11,245 nucleotides of DNA. Origin: Thermomucor indicae-seudaticae (Eukaryota > Mucoromycota > Mucoromycetes > Mucorales > Lichtheimiaceae). Below the pieces are notes generated by a model. The model saw nothing but the letters and a program-made list of their open reading frames with translations, was not told the origin of the DNA and made no database searches. The position numbers and the translations under genes were made by a program. Each line of letters starts with the position of its first letter. Position 1 is the first letter of the stretch. The stretch lies in contig JSYX01000851.1 of NCBI GenBank assembly GCA_000787465.1, positions 1-11,245 on the forward strand, written 5' to 3'. This document shows, in pieces, positions 1 through 7,199 of the stretch.

Positions 1-70
1 TCAGACATTTCTCAAACAACAGCTTGAAGAACCTGACTTTGTCCTGATCCGTGTAGAGCGTGTACGCATC
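1..70 (-). CDS. 5'-partial exon of a helix-turn-helix transposase, running off the left edge
   Basis: Read on the minus strand from 70 to 1, the sequence encodes 23 residues beginning DAYTLYTDQDKVRFF and ending FEKCL, still open at the edge. The frame has a stop just upstream (TGA at 75-73) and a CAG at 73-71 directly before GAT, so position 70 looks like the start of an internal exon after a splice acceptor. From memory, a DKVRFF-K-F-EKC block followed by a homeodomain-like helix-turn-helix (about KQLGIH) and a DDE catalytic domain is common in transposase-like proteins repeated in Mucorales genomes (Tc1/mariner/IS630-like). The catalytic domain would lie outside the window. I could not find a convincing first exon or donor upstream, although an ATG stretch reading KKFDGIMKDP ends in a stop near 180-215. 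Only 23 codons are visible, so the family call is tentative. Confidence 0.5.
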
Positions 71-160
71 CTGTCATGGATATGGCCTAAGCTATCTCAT
101 AACAAAGCTTTCAAATGAGGCGCGAGCCGTGCAAATAGTTTCCCTTTTTTAAGTTTGATA

Positions 161-183
161 GGATCATGGATCTTTCATGATCC
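161..183. repeat. Short inverted repeat
   Basis: GGATCATG at 161-168 and CATGATCC at 176-183 are perfect 8-bp arms around a 7-nt loop. The repeat lies between the transposase exon and the 252-821 open stretch. It could be part of a transposon end or chance. No matching copy was seen elsewhere in the window. Confidence 0.4.
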
Positions 184-251
184 CGTCGAACTTTTTCATA
201 GCTATGCAAACAAGCATAGTTCGTGCGGAAGAGTAGCGAAGAAAATTTCAC

Positions 252-821
252 GTGTCAAGAGGAAAAAGCTCATATAAGCAGCGGTCAGCTCCGATGAGAA
301 GCACATCCTTTGCTTTTCTTTCGTTTCTTTTTTGTTTTGGCAGGATGTCTGTGAGCCGTGTTTCCAAGTCCTTGACAGCTGCACAACAATGGCGACGCCA
401 GGACTCTATTGTGGATTGCCTTTTACCGCGGTTTTATGAATACGATATGATGACCGATGAATGCAGGGCCTGCCCGACTGAAATGTCAACAGCACAACGC
501 GGAGAGGACTCGGAATTAGCCATGGACGATGGTGCAGACGCCATGTACGCCGAAACCCTTCTGAATTGCGAATTCTTTCGGTGGCTCTATGGTGAAGAAA
601 AATCCTTGTCTTCTGATTCTTTACCGTCATTAGATCGCTTGCGAATGTTGGTGAACCACATTGGCCGATCCAGTAGGCTGGCTCCTCCTTCGTTAACAAT
701 GATACCTACAAACCACTCTTTGCAACCCTCTTCCTCCTCGTCAGCTCCTTCACTTTCTATGTCTAACATATCATATGTAGATAGTCGTTCAAAAGGAAAG
801 AAAAAAGCTCCTTTTTTATAG
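252..821 (+). CDS. Unidentified protein-coding exon (hypothetical)
   Basis: This frame is open for 189 codons, well beyond chance for this base composition. Position 252 is a GTG; the first ATGs are at 294 and 345. A polypyrimidine tract ending in CAG at 341-343, just before ATG 345, looks like a splice acceptor, so the true exon may begin at 344. Downstream, GTAGAT at 777 and TTTTTTATAG at 812-821 could bound a 45-nt intron, which would make the apparent stop at 819-821 part of an acceptor. The protein from 345 starts MSVSRVSKSLTAAQQWRRQD and contains a C-x-x-C pair (ECRAC) and a Trp/Phe-rich stretch (CEFFRWLYGEE). It ends in a Ser-rich tail (SSSSSAPS) and a basic KGKKK. I recognise no family. 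It may be an intact small gene, one exon of a larger gene, or a remnant. Confidence 0.45.
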   Translation: MSRGKSSYKQRSAPMRSTSFAFLSFLFCFGRMSVSRVSKSLTAAQQWRRQDSIVDCLLPRFYEYDMMTDECRACPTEMSTAQRGEDSELAMDDGADAMYAETLLNCEFFRWLYGEEKSLSSDSLPSLDRLRMLVNHIGRSSRLAPPSLTMIPTNHSLQPSSSSSAPSLSMSNISYVDSRSKGKKKAPFL

Positions 822-1385
822 GCTGTTCATTATGCTGGCCAACAACAGAGTTTGACGCGGGAAAAGGCTTATGCCCCACCTGACGTGGCAGCCATTCCAT
901 AGTTGGACAAGAGTGAACTCTTCAACCTGCCTCTTAAGGAGCTTACAGACTTTATACGGAAATGTTCAAAAAGGTCTGCGCAAATTTGAATAATGCAAAA
1001 GCAAGAATACGGTTCATAACTATCAGTTTGCTTCATACAATCACCAAATACTTACGCCGTAAAGCCCGAAGGCCCGTCCTGGTTGTCGCCAGAATTGACC
1101 CTTCCCCGCCGATTAGGCCCGCGGTCAGCCCAAGACTCCCAAAAATGAAGAGAGGAAAAACCTATCGTCGTCATAAGAGATCTTGGTATTCAAATCACCA
1201 TCGCTTACCACATTGTTTGCTTGTCTTGCAAAGCAGCAACATGGTTTGTCTGGCTTCTTTCACTGAGTGAGCTCGACCTTCGGCCTCGTGAACAGCAGAG
1301 CTGCCAACTGTTGTACGATATACAATTTCCATAAACTGACCTTACAGGACAAATTGCTCGACCTTGTTTCTTTAATATGAATTTC
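822..1385 (+). other. No recognised gene; open fragments continuing the + strand
   Basis: After 821 the plus strand has several short open stretches. One frame at 823-899 reads AVHYAGQQQSLTREKAYAPP and on to a TAG, then continues open (LFNLPLKELTDFIRKCSKRS) to about 988. Another frame is open from 1020 to a TGA at 1143-1145, then open again to about 1330. These could be pieces of a decayed or intron-containing gene continuous with 252-821. Stretches of 40-60 codons also arise by chance, so I call no gene. There is no tRNA-like fold or tandem array. Confidence 0.3.
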
Positions 1386-1427
1386 TTTTTTTTTTCTGGG
1401 GGGGGTGGTGATGGTGATGGTGGTGGT
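1386..1427. repeat. Simple-sequence tract: T10, G8, then GGTGAT/GGT units
   Basis: A run of ten T (1386-1395) and a run of eight G (1398-1405) are followed by TGGTGATGGTGATGGTGGTGG up to about 1427. This is low-complexity, slippage-prone DNA. It lies in non-genic sequence, and homopolymer lengths here may also be assembly-sensitive. Confidence 0.85.
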
Positions 1428-4142
1428 TTGTGAACCTAAGCTGACGCTGGCGTGCCCGCCTTGTCCTTTGATCAACCTTGTTGATCATGCCTTGAGCCGC
1501 AACATAGAAATTAGTTCACTTATTTGACGCCCATGTTGTTGGTTGCTGGACAGGCTGTTGGTTTGCCTCCAACTTGGCAATATGCTACGCGCATAAACTT
1601 ACGCGTATTCCTCACATGACACTTTACTGCCTATGCCTCTTTGTTCGTTATGTGAGCGTGTAAAAGGTGTTGTTGCGCCGCTTACCGCGTCTTGTAGCAG
1701 GCGACCACTTATCTGCTAGATTACTTGTTAGTAGTTGAGCGGACTTTTGCACCGCAATGAGCAAAAGTGAGCTATTTGTCTGTTTGTTTGTTCATTCTGT
1801 AAGGACGCCTCATAACGAAGGACTTTTGCCGCACCAACCACATATCTTCGCATTGTTGCACAGCATGGATTTGCTGTCTTGGGCGTTCCAGACTGCATAG
1901 TATGCTTGTGGGAACAGAAATGCATGGAGAAGGATGGCGCTAGTTCATAAAAGGAAAGCGCCAAAGGGGGCCATCGGAACAAATATAAAAGGCAGTCAAA
2001 TTGCTCCTTCGTTTTTTTCTGCATTCTCTTTCTTTCCTCTTCCGTTATTGAACCTTAGCAGTGTTGATTACCCAGAGGGGGCATGCAGGAGGGATCTCAG
2101 CAAGCATCGCTAGAAATCTTGGCTGTTGAGGTAGTTATGGAGTTTGGTGGGCATCCTCACTTTATGATTAGGTATGCTGGATATTACGTACTTGGCTGAC
2201 TGGACCATCTGTTTCAAGACCCAAGGCATCAGTGTCGTGGTGCAGACCTCCTTTCATAGGTTCCTTATATGTGCCCTGCCTCCAGCCTTGGTGCAGGCAA
2301 CCGTATACGGTATGATAGTCATCTTGTCTGTGGGAAGCATTTTTTGTCTTTGCTGCGGATGCATTACTGCACGTATGATGACTGGGCTTATCCGAATTTC
2401 GCTCATGGAAATTCGCTTTGCGGAATGACAGCCCAATCGCACCTGGCCTTGTGAGTCTGGTAGGAAGGTTAACACTGACATTTCGTTCTTTGCTGTTTCA
2501 CAACATTAGCTTGTTGTTAATCGATTCGGTGCGTCTGCTTTGGCTTGCTATCACAGGTGTTGGCAGCTTGGCATCCCAAGTTGTCTTGGTGTTGCCCTTC
2601 TCTGCAATCCTAAAACAAAATGGTAAGCCATTTTGTACCACACGCTACGATAAACAGTACTCTGCCATGTGACCTTGCTTCTATCAGCGGGACCACAGCT
2701 GCTCCGCAGCCTGATATATGCTTTTAGATGCGTGGTGGCGCCCACTGCCGCGAGTAAAAAGAGAAAAAATTAAACAAACAGCTTGCACTTGATACAATAC
2801 ACCAGGGCAAAAGCGAACAATCTGTGCAAATCCAAAGTTGCAAATAACTTACAATCTATTGAGTACAATTCGCGTTTTAGGTACACGGCACGTCGAATGA
2901 AGTACTAGAACTGGGTTCTTGTGTCCCGTGGATGGCGGATTTGCACAAACTGTCAGGATTGTTCGATTTTTTTGCTATGGTGCAACGCGCCATGATGCTG
3001 GACCATGTTCACAGAGGAATGGGCCGTCCTGCGCACGATTGTTACTTGTGTCAGCCTACATTGTAGTCTGGAAGCGCACACCTTGCAGTAAAGGTAACTC
3101 TATGTAGCAAGCTATGCTGGTCTTCTGGGCACTCTGACTCCGTAGATATGCCAGCAATCTTTTGCTGTCGCTTCACACATCTACGTTATCGTCAGGGAAA
3201 CTGCCTTCTTAGAGACTTCCATCACTTAATTGTTGAACAAGCTAAGCACCGTTTTGAAAAATATGTTTCATGTCATTAGCGGACAACGTTTTGTTGTGCT
3301 GCAGTGATCCACGTCCATCAAACTGCTGATTGACAGTTCCTTGAGCTGGGAATGTGGGTTTGTAACATCGTGAACTTCCGCTAGCCACGGATGCTATTTG
3401 GCGCATCACATAGTTCACACATGCTTTTTTAGGGCCTTGCTCCCTGTCATCATGTGATAGAACTTTACTGTGCTTTATTTCAGTTTATCTAATGTATTGT
3501 TGATGTCATCATCGCGTAATAGTATGATCAAAGGCTGCCATCTTTGCGCTTTTTTTTCCTGCCACTTGCGAGAAGGCAAAGCTAAAAGGTCTCTGTACGC
3601 AGCTAGCAACGCATATCGTTCTATGTCAGCAGCTGCGAATACTGCGGCAAGGTCCGGGTTTGCAATCTTTTCAATATTTGTAGAGTGCGACTTACTAATA
3701 CCCCTGAATGCTGCATAAGCTGTCTTCTGTCACTCGGTTACCCTAATCTGTTCATCCAAAAAAAGCTTTATAATTTACAAGACGTCAAGTTACTCGAGGT
3801 TCTACTGTAGCCGCATTACCACTCTAGCGACACCCGTAGCAACAGACACGTATCCATGGGCATGCGGAGAACATTCGAGACTTTTTGGTCAGACCATGGA
3901 AGCAATACGGCAAGAATGCTCCTCTAACCGTACTTCTGTCGCCCTGAGTAAACAAGATGGTTCCTTCCCTGTTGAACTACTGTAAGTCTGTATGCAACTG
4001 TAGTCGACGCTTTAAATGCGATACATTGATTGACTATATCATAGACGGTCAAGGCAAACCTTAATACTGTAGTTACTGTAAAATCTCCACCTTCCGACGG
4101 CAATCGGAACTTCTCTTTTTACTACTTCATTTATAATCGCTT
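1428..4142. other. 2.7 kb without a recognisable gene, upstream of FMN1
   Basis: No frame gives a recognisable protein. Short open stretches occur on the plus strand at 1411-1527 (contains CPPCPLINLVDHALSRN), 1739-1898, 1902-2111, 2083-2202, 2174-2428 and 2881-3066. The last one follows an acceptor-like TTTTAG and contains VHGTSNEVLELGSC and later HDCYLCQP. They lie in different frames and no identity emerged. They may be traces of decayed genes or transposons, or chance. The final 100-150 bases before 4143 should hold the FMN1 promoter and 5' UTR; I see no sharp core-promoter motif there. Confidence 0.5.
2615..2636. repeat. Perfect 9-bp hairpin
   Basis: ACAAAATGG (2615-2623) and CCATTTTGT (2628-2636) form perfect arms around a TAAG loop. 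The hairpin lies inside non-genic DNA and no T-run follows it. Function is unknown; it may be fortuitous or a remnant of a mobile element. Confidence 0.6.
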
Positions 4143-4874
4143 ATGAATAATAGCAATTCGATTAATCCTGATCGACCTCTTGTCGTCGGCCCAAAAGAAC
4201 CGGAACCGCCATACCCTTACCCGATTTCTGGATCTGTTGTGAGTGGATATGGTCGTGGGTCCAAGGAATTAGGCATTCCAACAGGTTAGAAGAGAGAAAA
4301 AGAAAACTTACTCTTAATGCGCGTGGCATGTGTTAACTGGTTGGTCTCCCCACTGCAGCAAACTTGTCAGACGATGCACTTGAAGTCATGTGCTCGGAAT
4401 TCACAACGGGCGTATACTATGGTTGGGCCCAAATTGGCGAGAAAGGAACGACGGTATACCCGATGGTCATGAGTTTAGGGTGGAATCCTTATTACAACAA
4501 TGAAAAGCGATCAGCGGTATGCCTTCCCTTCTTCCCATTCTTGTCAATAGCATGTGTCACTGAAAAAGAAAGCTTTCTTGTTGGTTCTTATAGGAAGTTC
4601 ACATTATTCACGAATTTCCCGAAGATTTCTATGGTATTGCTATTCGTGTCCTTGTTCTCGGATACATTCGCCCGGAGCAGAACTATCCATCACTAGGTAC
4701 AGCGGTTTCACTTTTAACGGACTGGTCGGAAAGACTAGATGTATACTGACACGTATCAAAGACGATCTTATTAGGGACATACGAACAGATGTGGAAGTCG
4801 CCAAAAGATCCCTGGATCGACCTGCGTACCAAGAATTGCGAAATCACTCACTTTTCACTTTATCCAAGGATTAG
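4143..4874 (+). CDS. FMN1: Riboflavin kinase (ATP:riboflavin 5'-phosphotransferase), 171 aa, four exons
   Basis: Riboflavin kinase phosphorylates riboflavin with ATP to give FMN, the first step in flavin cofactor synthesis. I join exons 4143-4284, 4359-4516, 4594-4696 and 4762-4874 (introns 74, 77 and 65 nt; all GT-AG; CTGAC branch-like site at 4746-4750). The joined frame is 516 nt and carries the whole kinase domain. It contains the glycine-rich [15 protein letters not shown] (residues 35-49) with the Mg/ATP-binding T47 and N49 of the PTAN motif, then GVYYGWA, then SLGWNPYY. E101 in [15 protein letters not shown] matches the catalytic Glu of the family, and VLGYIRPE and a C-terminal helix ([14 protein letters not shown]) follow. 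Length is typical of monofunctional eukaryotic enzymes. An in-frame TAA at 4134-4136 lies just upstream, so ATG 4143 is the first possible start; its context (CTT before ATG) is weak. The first 25 residues are Pro/Asn-rich and probably disordered. It converges on the EI24-like gene. Confidence 0.95.
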
Positions 4875-4978
4875 AGAAACTAGAATTGTATATCTACCTA
4901 CTGTATAAAGCCTGTCACTTCTTTTTATGTGGAGTTAAGGTCGTATTAAGGCACGCGGGGACGGGATGAGTGAATAAC

Positions 4979-4984
4979 TTTATT
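4979..4984 (-). promoter_or_regulatory. Polyadenylation signal for the EI24-like gene
   Basis: On the minus strand AATAAA lies 8 nt past the stop codon of the EI24-like gene (stop at 4994-4992). It is the only canonical hexamer seen in the 117-nt spacer between the FMN1 and EI24 stops. The closeness to the stop implies a very short 3' UTR unless a later weak signal is used. Confidence 0.55.
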
Positions 4985-4991
4985 GTACTTT

Positions 4992-6214
4992 TCACTCCAG
5001 CTTGTTCATCTTCTGGTTTTCAGAAACAATGGAATCTGCATGTATACCACCAGCTAATTTGATCAGAGTGATCGCTAGATGGTTTAACTTTCGTACGCCC
5101 AGGAATAACGGGAGTTTGTTTGGGAGCAAGAGATCCGGTTGCGATGTCTTGCCAGACTTTAAAAGACTTCCGTAAGGCGAAGTTGGCTTTGGTGATGCCA
5201 TAGTAGCCATGATAACGAACTACATAGAAAACGGAAAAACAAGTTCATGAACTTGTTGTGAACCGCCGCCACTTCCCATTTTTCACTTACGGCAGGATAA
5301 ATTATGCCGAAAACAGCACCTGCGTGAAGAGTGGATAAAAAGAAGGTCACAAAAGTAATAGGTAGCCCTGTATACAACAAGCGTTGTTAGGTGGGGATGT
5401 TTTCCACTATTCAATGAATACGATGAACATACCAAAGCCCAGGAAATAAGCCCAATGTTGCTCAACGTACGTCAAACGTCGTTCCAAGGTCCATCCCATG
5501 TAAAGCCATTTGTACCTTTTTTGGATCCATTCAATGAGTCCACACGCACAGTTACAGCCTCTTCTTCCTCCTCCTTGTCGTACTCACTCGAAACAGTAGT
5601 ATGCCATGACTGCACAGTTGATTAAAAACGCAAGGAGGGTGCCAAAGTACGGGATCATGGACCGAACCAAGGCCGCGAAAACCGAGCAGTTGATGTAAAA
5701 TATCACGGTATAAATGGTCGATGCCATGCTTTGTGAAACCGGTCGCATATTGCTGTTCTTTGTCTGGACTTGGTATGCTTTCTCGGCAATGGGTGAATAA
5801 AACTTGCCATTCAATGCAAGCAGCAAGATGTACATGGGGTAACCAGCTAGGCTCTGTGCTTGCATTCACACTTAGAATTGCCTCGCACTTTTGCATATAA
5901 CGACTCTCTGACTTTTTCTTGTTTTACCGCGTAAGAGCACCCAAACGCGCGATGCGCTGGCGTATTATAAAATGTCTCCAGAATGAGGACGCTGCCCAAA
6001 AACATAACGCCATTCAAAATGAAAATGTTGAGCATCGCTTTCTGTATGGTTGAGGACCTGGCGCCAGGTTCGTAAGATACGACAATTACCATAAGACTTC
6101 ACGAACTTACGAATAGAACAGGATGAACGTCTTTGGCCAGTTGGACGCTTGAACAACGCCATCAAGAAAATAGGACCAATGCTGTGAGGCCCCAGATCGG
6201 GTCACTGTCGCCAT
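4992..6214 (-). CDS. EI24: EI24/EPG-4 family multipass membrane protein, 295 aa, six exons
   Basis: I join minus-strand exons 6214-6111, 6057-5928, 5853-5588, 5515-5433, 5367-5291 and 5219-4992 (introns 53, 74, 72, 65 and 71 nt; the fourth has a CTAAC branch site). The frame is 888 nt. The strongest match is residues 145-230: a membrane helix, then the signature MAYYCFEYKWLYMGWTLE, then YVEQHWAYFLGFGLP, then a further hydrophobic stretch ending IIYPAFVIMATMASP. Animal EI24 has the same order (YCFEYRW, IERNWPYYFGFGLP, FPLFIISA). Hydrophobic segments lie near residues 43-65, 80-93, 126-146, 147-165, 190-208 and 210-227. Animal EI24/EPG-4 is an ER membrane protein needed for autophagosome maturation; a fungal role is inferred. 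The chosen ATG (AACACAATGG context) precedes an N-terminal WSYFLDGVVQASNW segment that fits the EI24 amphipathic start. The loop between the first two hydrophobic segments seems shorter than in animals. Confidence 0.85.
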
Positions 6215-6259
6215 TGTGTTTGCAGTGAAAAGTGGAATCCCGAAAATTGACCATGCGCG

Positions 6260-6413
6260 GAGATCAAGTCCGGCCTTCGCGTGCCTGCGGCATATTTACT
6301 CTCAATGAACTTCTCCAAATAAAATGCAGACAAAAGATGTATCCAATTGTTTGTCTGAAATACAAGGCGGAGCCGAAACGTAGTATCCACACTGAAGAAC
6401 CTGGGTGATCAAC
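6260..6413 (-). pseudogene. Possible decayed transposase N-terminal fragment upstream of EI24-like gene
   Basis: On the minus strand, from about 6413 to 6338, the sequence matches 10985-11072 over some 75 bases. Shared blocks are CAGGTTCTTC, TTTCGG-TCCGC and AACAATTGG, with about three quarters of positions identical by eye. The same CAGGTTCTTC sits in the transposase exon at 1-70, after a shared GATCA. Further on, AAACAATTGGATACAT resembles a one- or two-base-deleted KQLGIH codon run. A stretch reading EKFIESK...GTRRPDLI then sits where such transposases have IFE-K...GRPRIL. The frame is broken and there is no intact gene. The similarity to the family is from memory and weak at the protein level; the nucleotide similarity between the two window copies is directly visible. 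It extends into the likely 5' UTR/promoter of the EI24-like gene. Confidence 0.4.
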
Positions 6414-6756
6414 GGAAAGTTATTCACAGCATGCGAGCTCGTTATGGGAGTTATAGTGGTTGCACGTAAGCCTGCATCTTATCATGCTTGTGAGTGCGGT
6501 AAGTACCAGTACGTTCTCCAGTGGAAGGACCTGTCAGCAACTGAGGCGCAAAGCATGCCCCAGTACGACATTGTCAAGCCAAGTAACAGGATCTATTTGC
6601 ATAATCCATAACTATATACCGTCTCTGTCATAGTAAGATAGCATCTTCTAGTTCATCTGCATTTATTTACACGTAAACTACCGTATTAGTGGCGTCGCAT
6701 CCAATCTGTTTCTTATCTTTAAAGATATTGTGATCGCTTTGGGTCATACGTATGAC
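6414..6756. other. Intergenic, no recognised gene
   Basis: A plus-strand stretch open from 6405 to 6611 (68 codons, no recognised motif) is the only notable frame. GTAAG-like and CAG-like sites are present, but no combination gives a recognisable product. The region should include the promoter of the minus-strand EI24-like gene. No tRNA or repeat was seen. Confidence 0.4.
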
Positions 6757-7199
6757 TCGTATTTTCGAGACCTTACAGGTATTTCGGGATCATATAAAAA
6801 CGGTACGAGAAGTACAGTATTTATGGCATGCAACCAAAGCTGCAGTGACTGGAATGCCATGGAGACCATAGGACCTTGGGAACGACAGAGCGAGGGATCA
6901 CCGAATGTGATCGAGTTTGCCCTAGTTTAATATTGTCACTCCAGGCATTGATTATAAACCAGACATCATAACGACCGCTCACTTTTTATTAGCAGACCAG
7001 CAACGAAATTGTCTCAAGTTAACATAAACGCATAGATCTGCGTATCGTCGGGCGTTTTAAACAGTGTATTGTGGTAGTTCTGCAAGCCATTGCCCTTTTG
7101 CTAGAACATCCCCATCCTGACGATGCTTTGGTCAGATCCATTGCAAAAACATATAATACCAATCGAGCCAAATTCAACAAGACGGCTAGAGCATGCGCA
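6757..7199 (+). pseudogene. Decayed ubiquitin-conjugating enzyme (E2) copy
   Basis: Three plus-strand frames, in order, resemble successive parts of a UBC domain. Frame one (to a TAA at 6928-6930) has SDWNAMETIGP, like the E2 W-x-A-x-I-x-GP strand, then S-EG and VIEFALV where E2s have GGVFxLxIxFP. After a frameshift, 6929-7024 reads PGIDYKPDIITTAHF and then NCLKLT, matching the order of DYPFKPPKVxFxTxIYHPN and the active-site ICLDIL; the Cys codon is 7010-7012. After another break, 7062-7196 reads VVLQAIALLLE and then HPHPDDALVRSIAKTYNTNR, then [10 protein letters not shown]. This is close to the E2 C-terminus (NPDDPLVPEIAxxYKTDRxKFxxTARxWT). Stops and frameshifts and the loss of HPN, the WSPALT segment and the final Trp mark it as non-functional. 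Alternatively it is a spliced gene I cannot resolve, but no set of introns restores the core. Its last codons overlap the UPF1 stop antisense. Confidence 0.6.

Noticed and set aside
1..118. Plus-strand frame at 2-118 (QTFLKQQLEEPDFVL...)
   Set aside because: It is the antisense of the transposase exon, whose minus-strand residues fit a known protein pattern better.
1728..2024. Minus-strand open frame of 98 codons
   Set aside because: No recognisable motif or splice context, and competing open frames cover the same bases on the plus strand. Kept only as part of the non-genic interval.
2174..2428. Hydrophobic plus-strand frame (IVILSVGSIFCLCCGC) suggesting a membrane protein
   Set aside because: Short, overlapped by equally open frames on both strands, no family resemblance; hydrophobicity can arise from T-rich DNA.
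4554..4696. Alternative reading through the second FMN1 intron
   Set aside because: Splicing 4517-4593 restores the conserved [15 protein letters not shown] block; reading through gives no kinase sequence.
6405..6611. Plus-strand frame ending VKPSNRIYLHNP, briefly resembling the E2 TRIYHPN motif
   Set aside because: It lies upstream of the N-terminal-like E2 segment, so the order is wrong, and the match is limited to a few residues.
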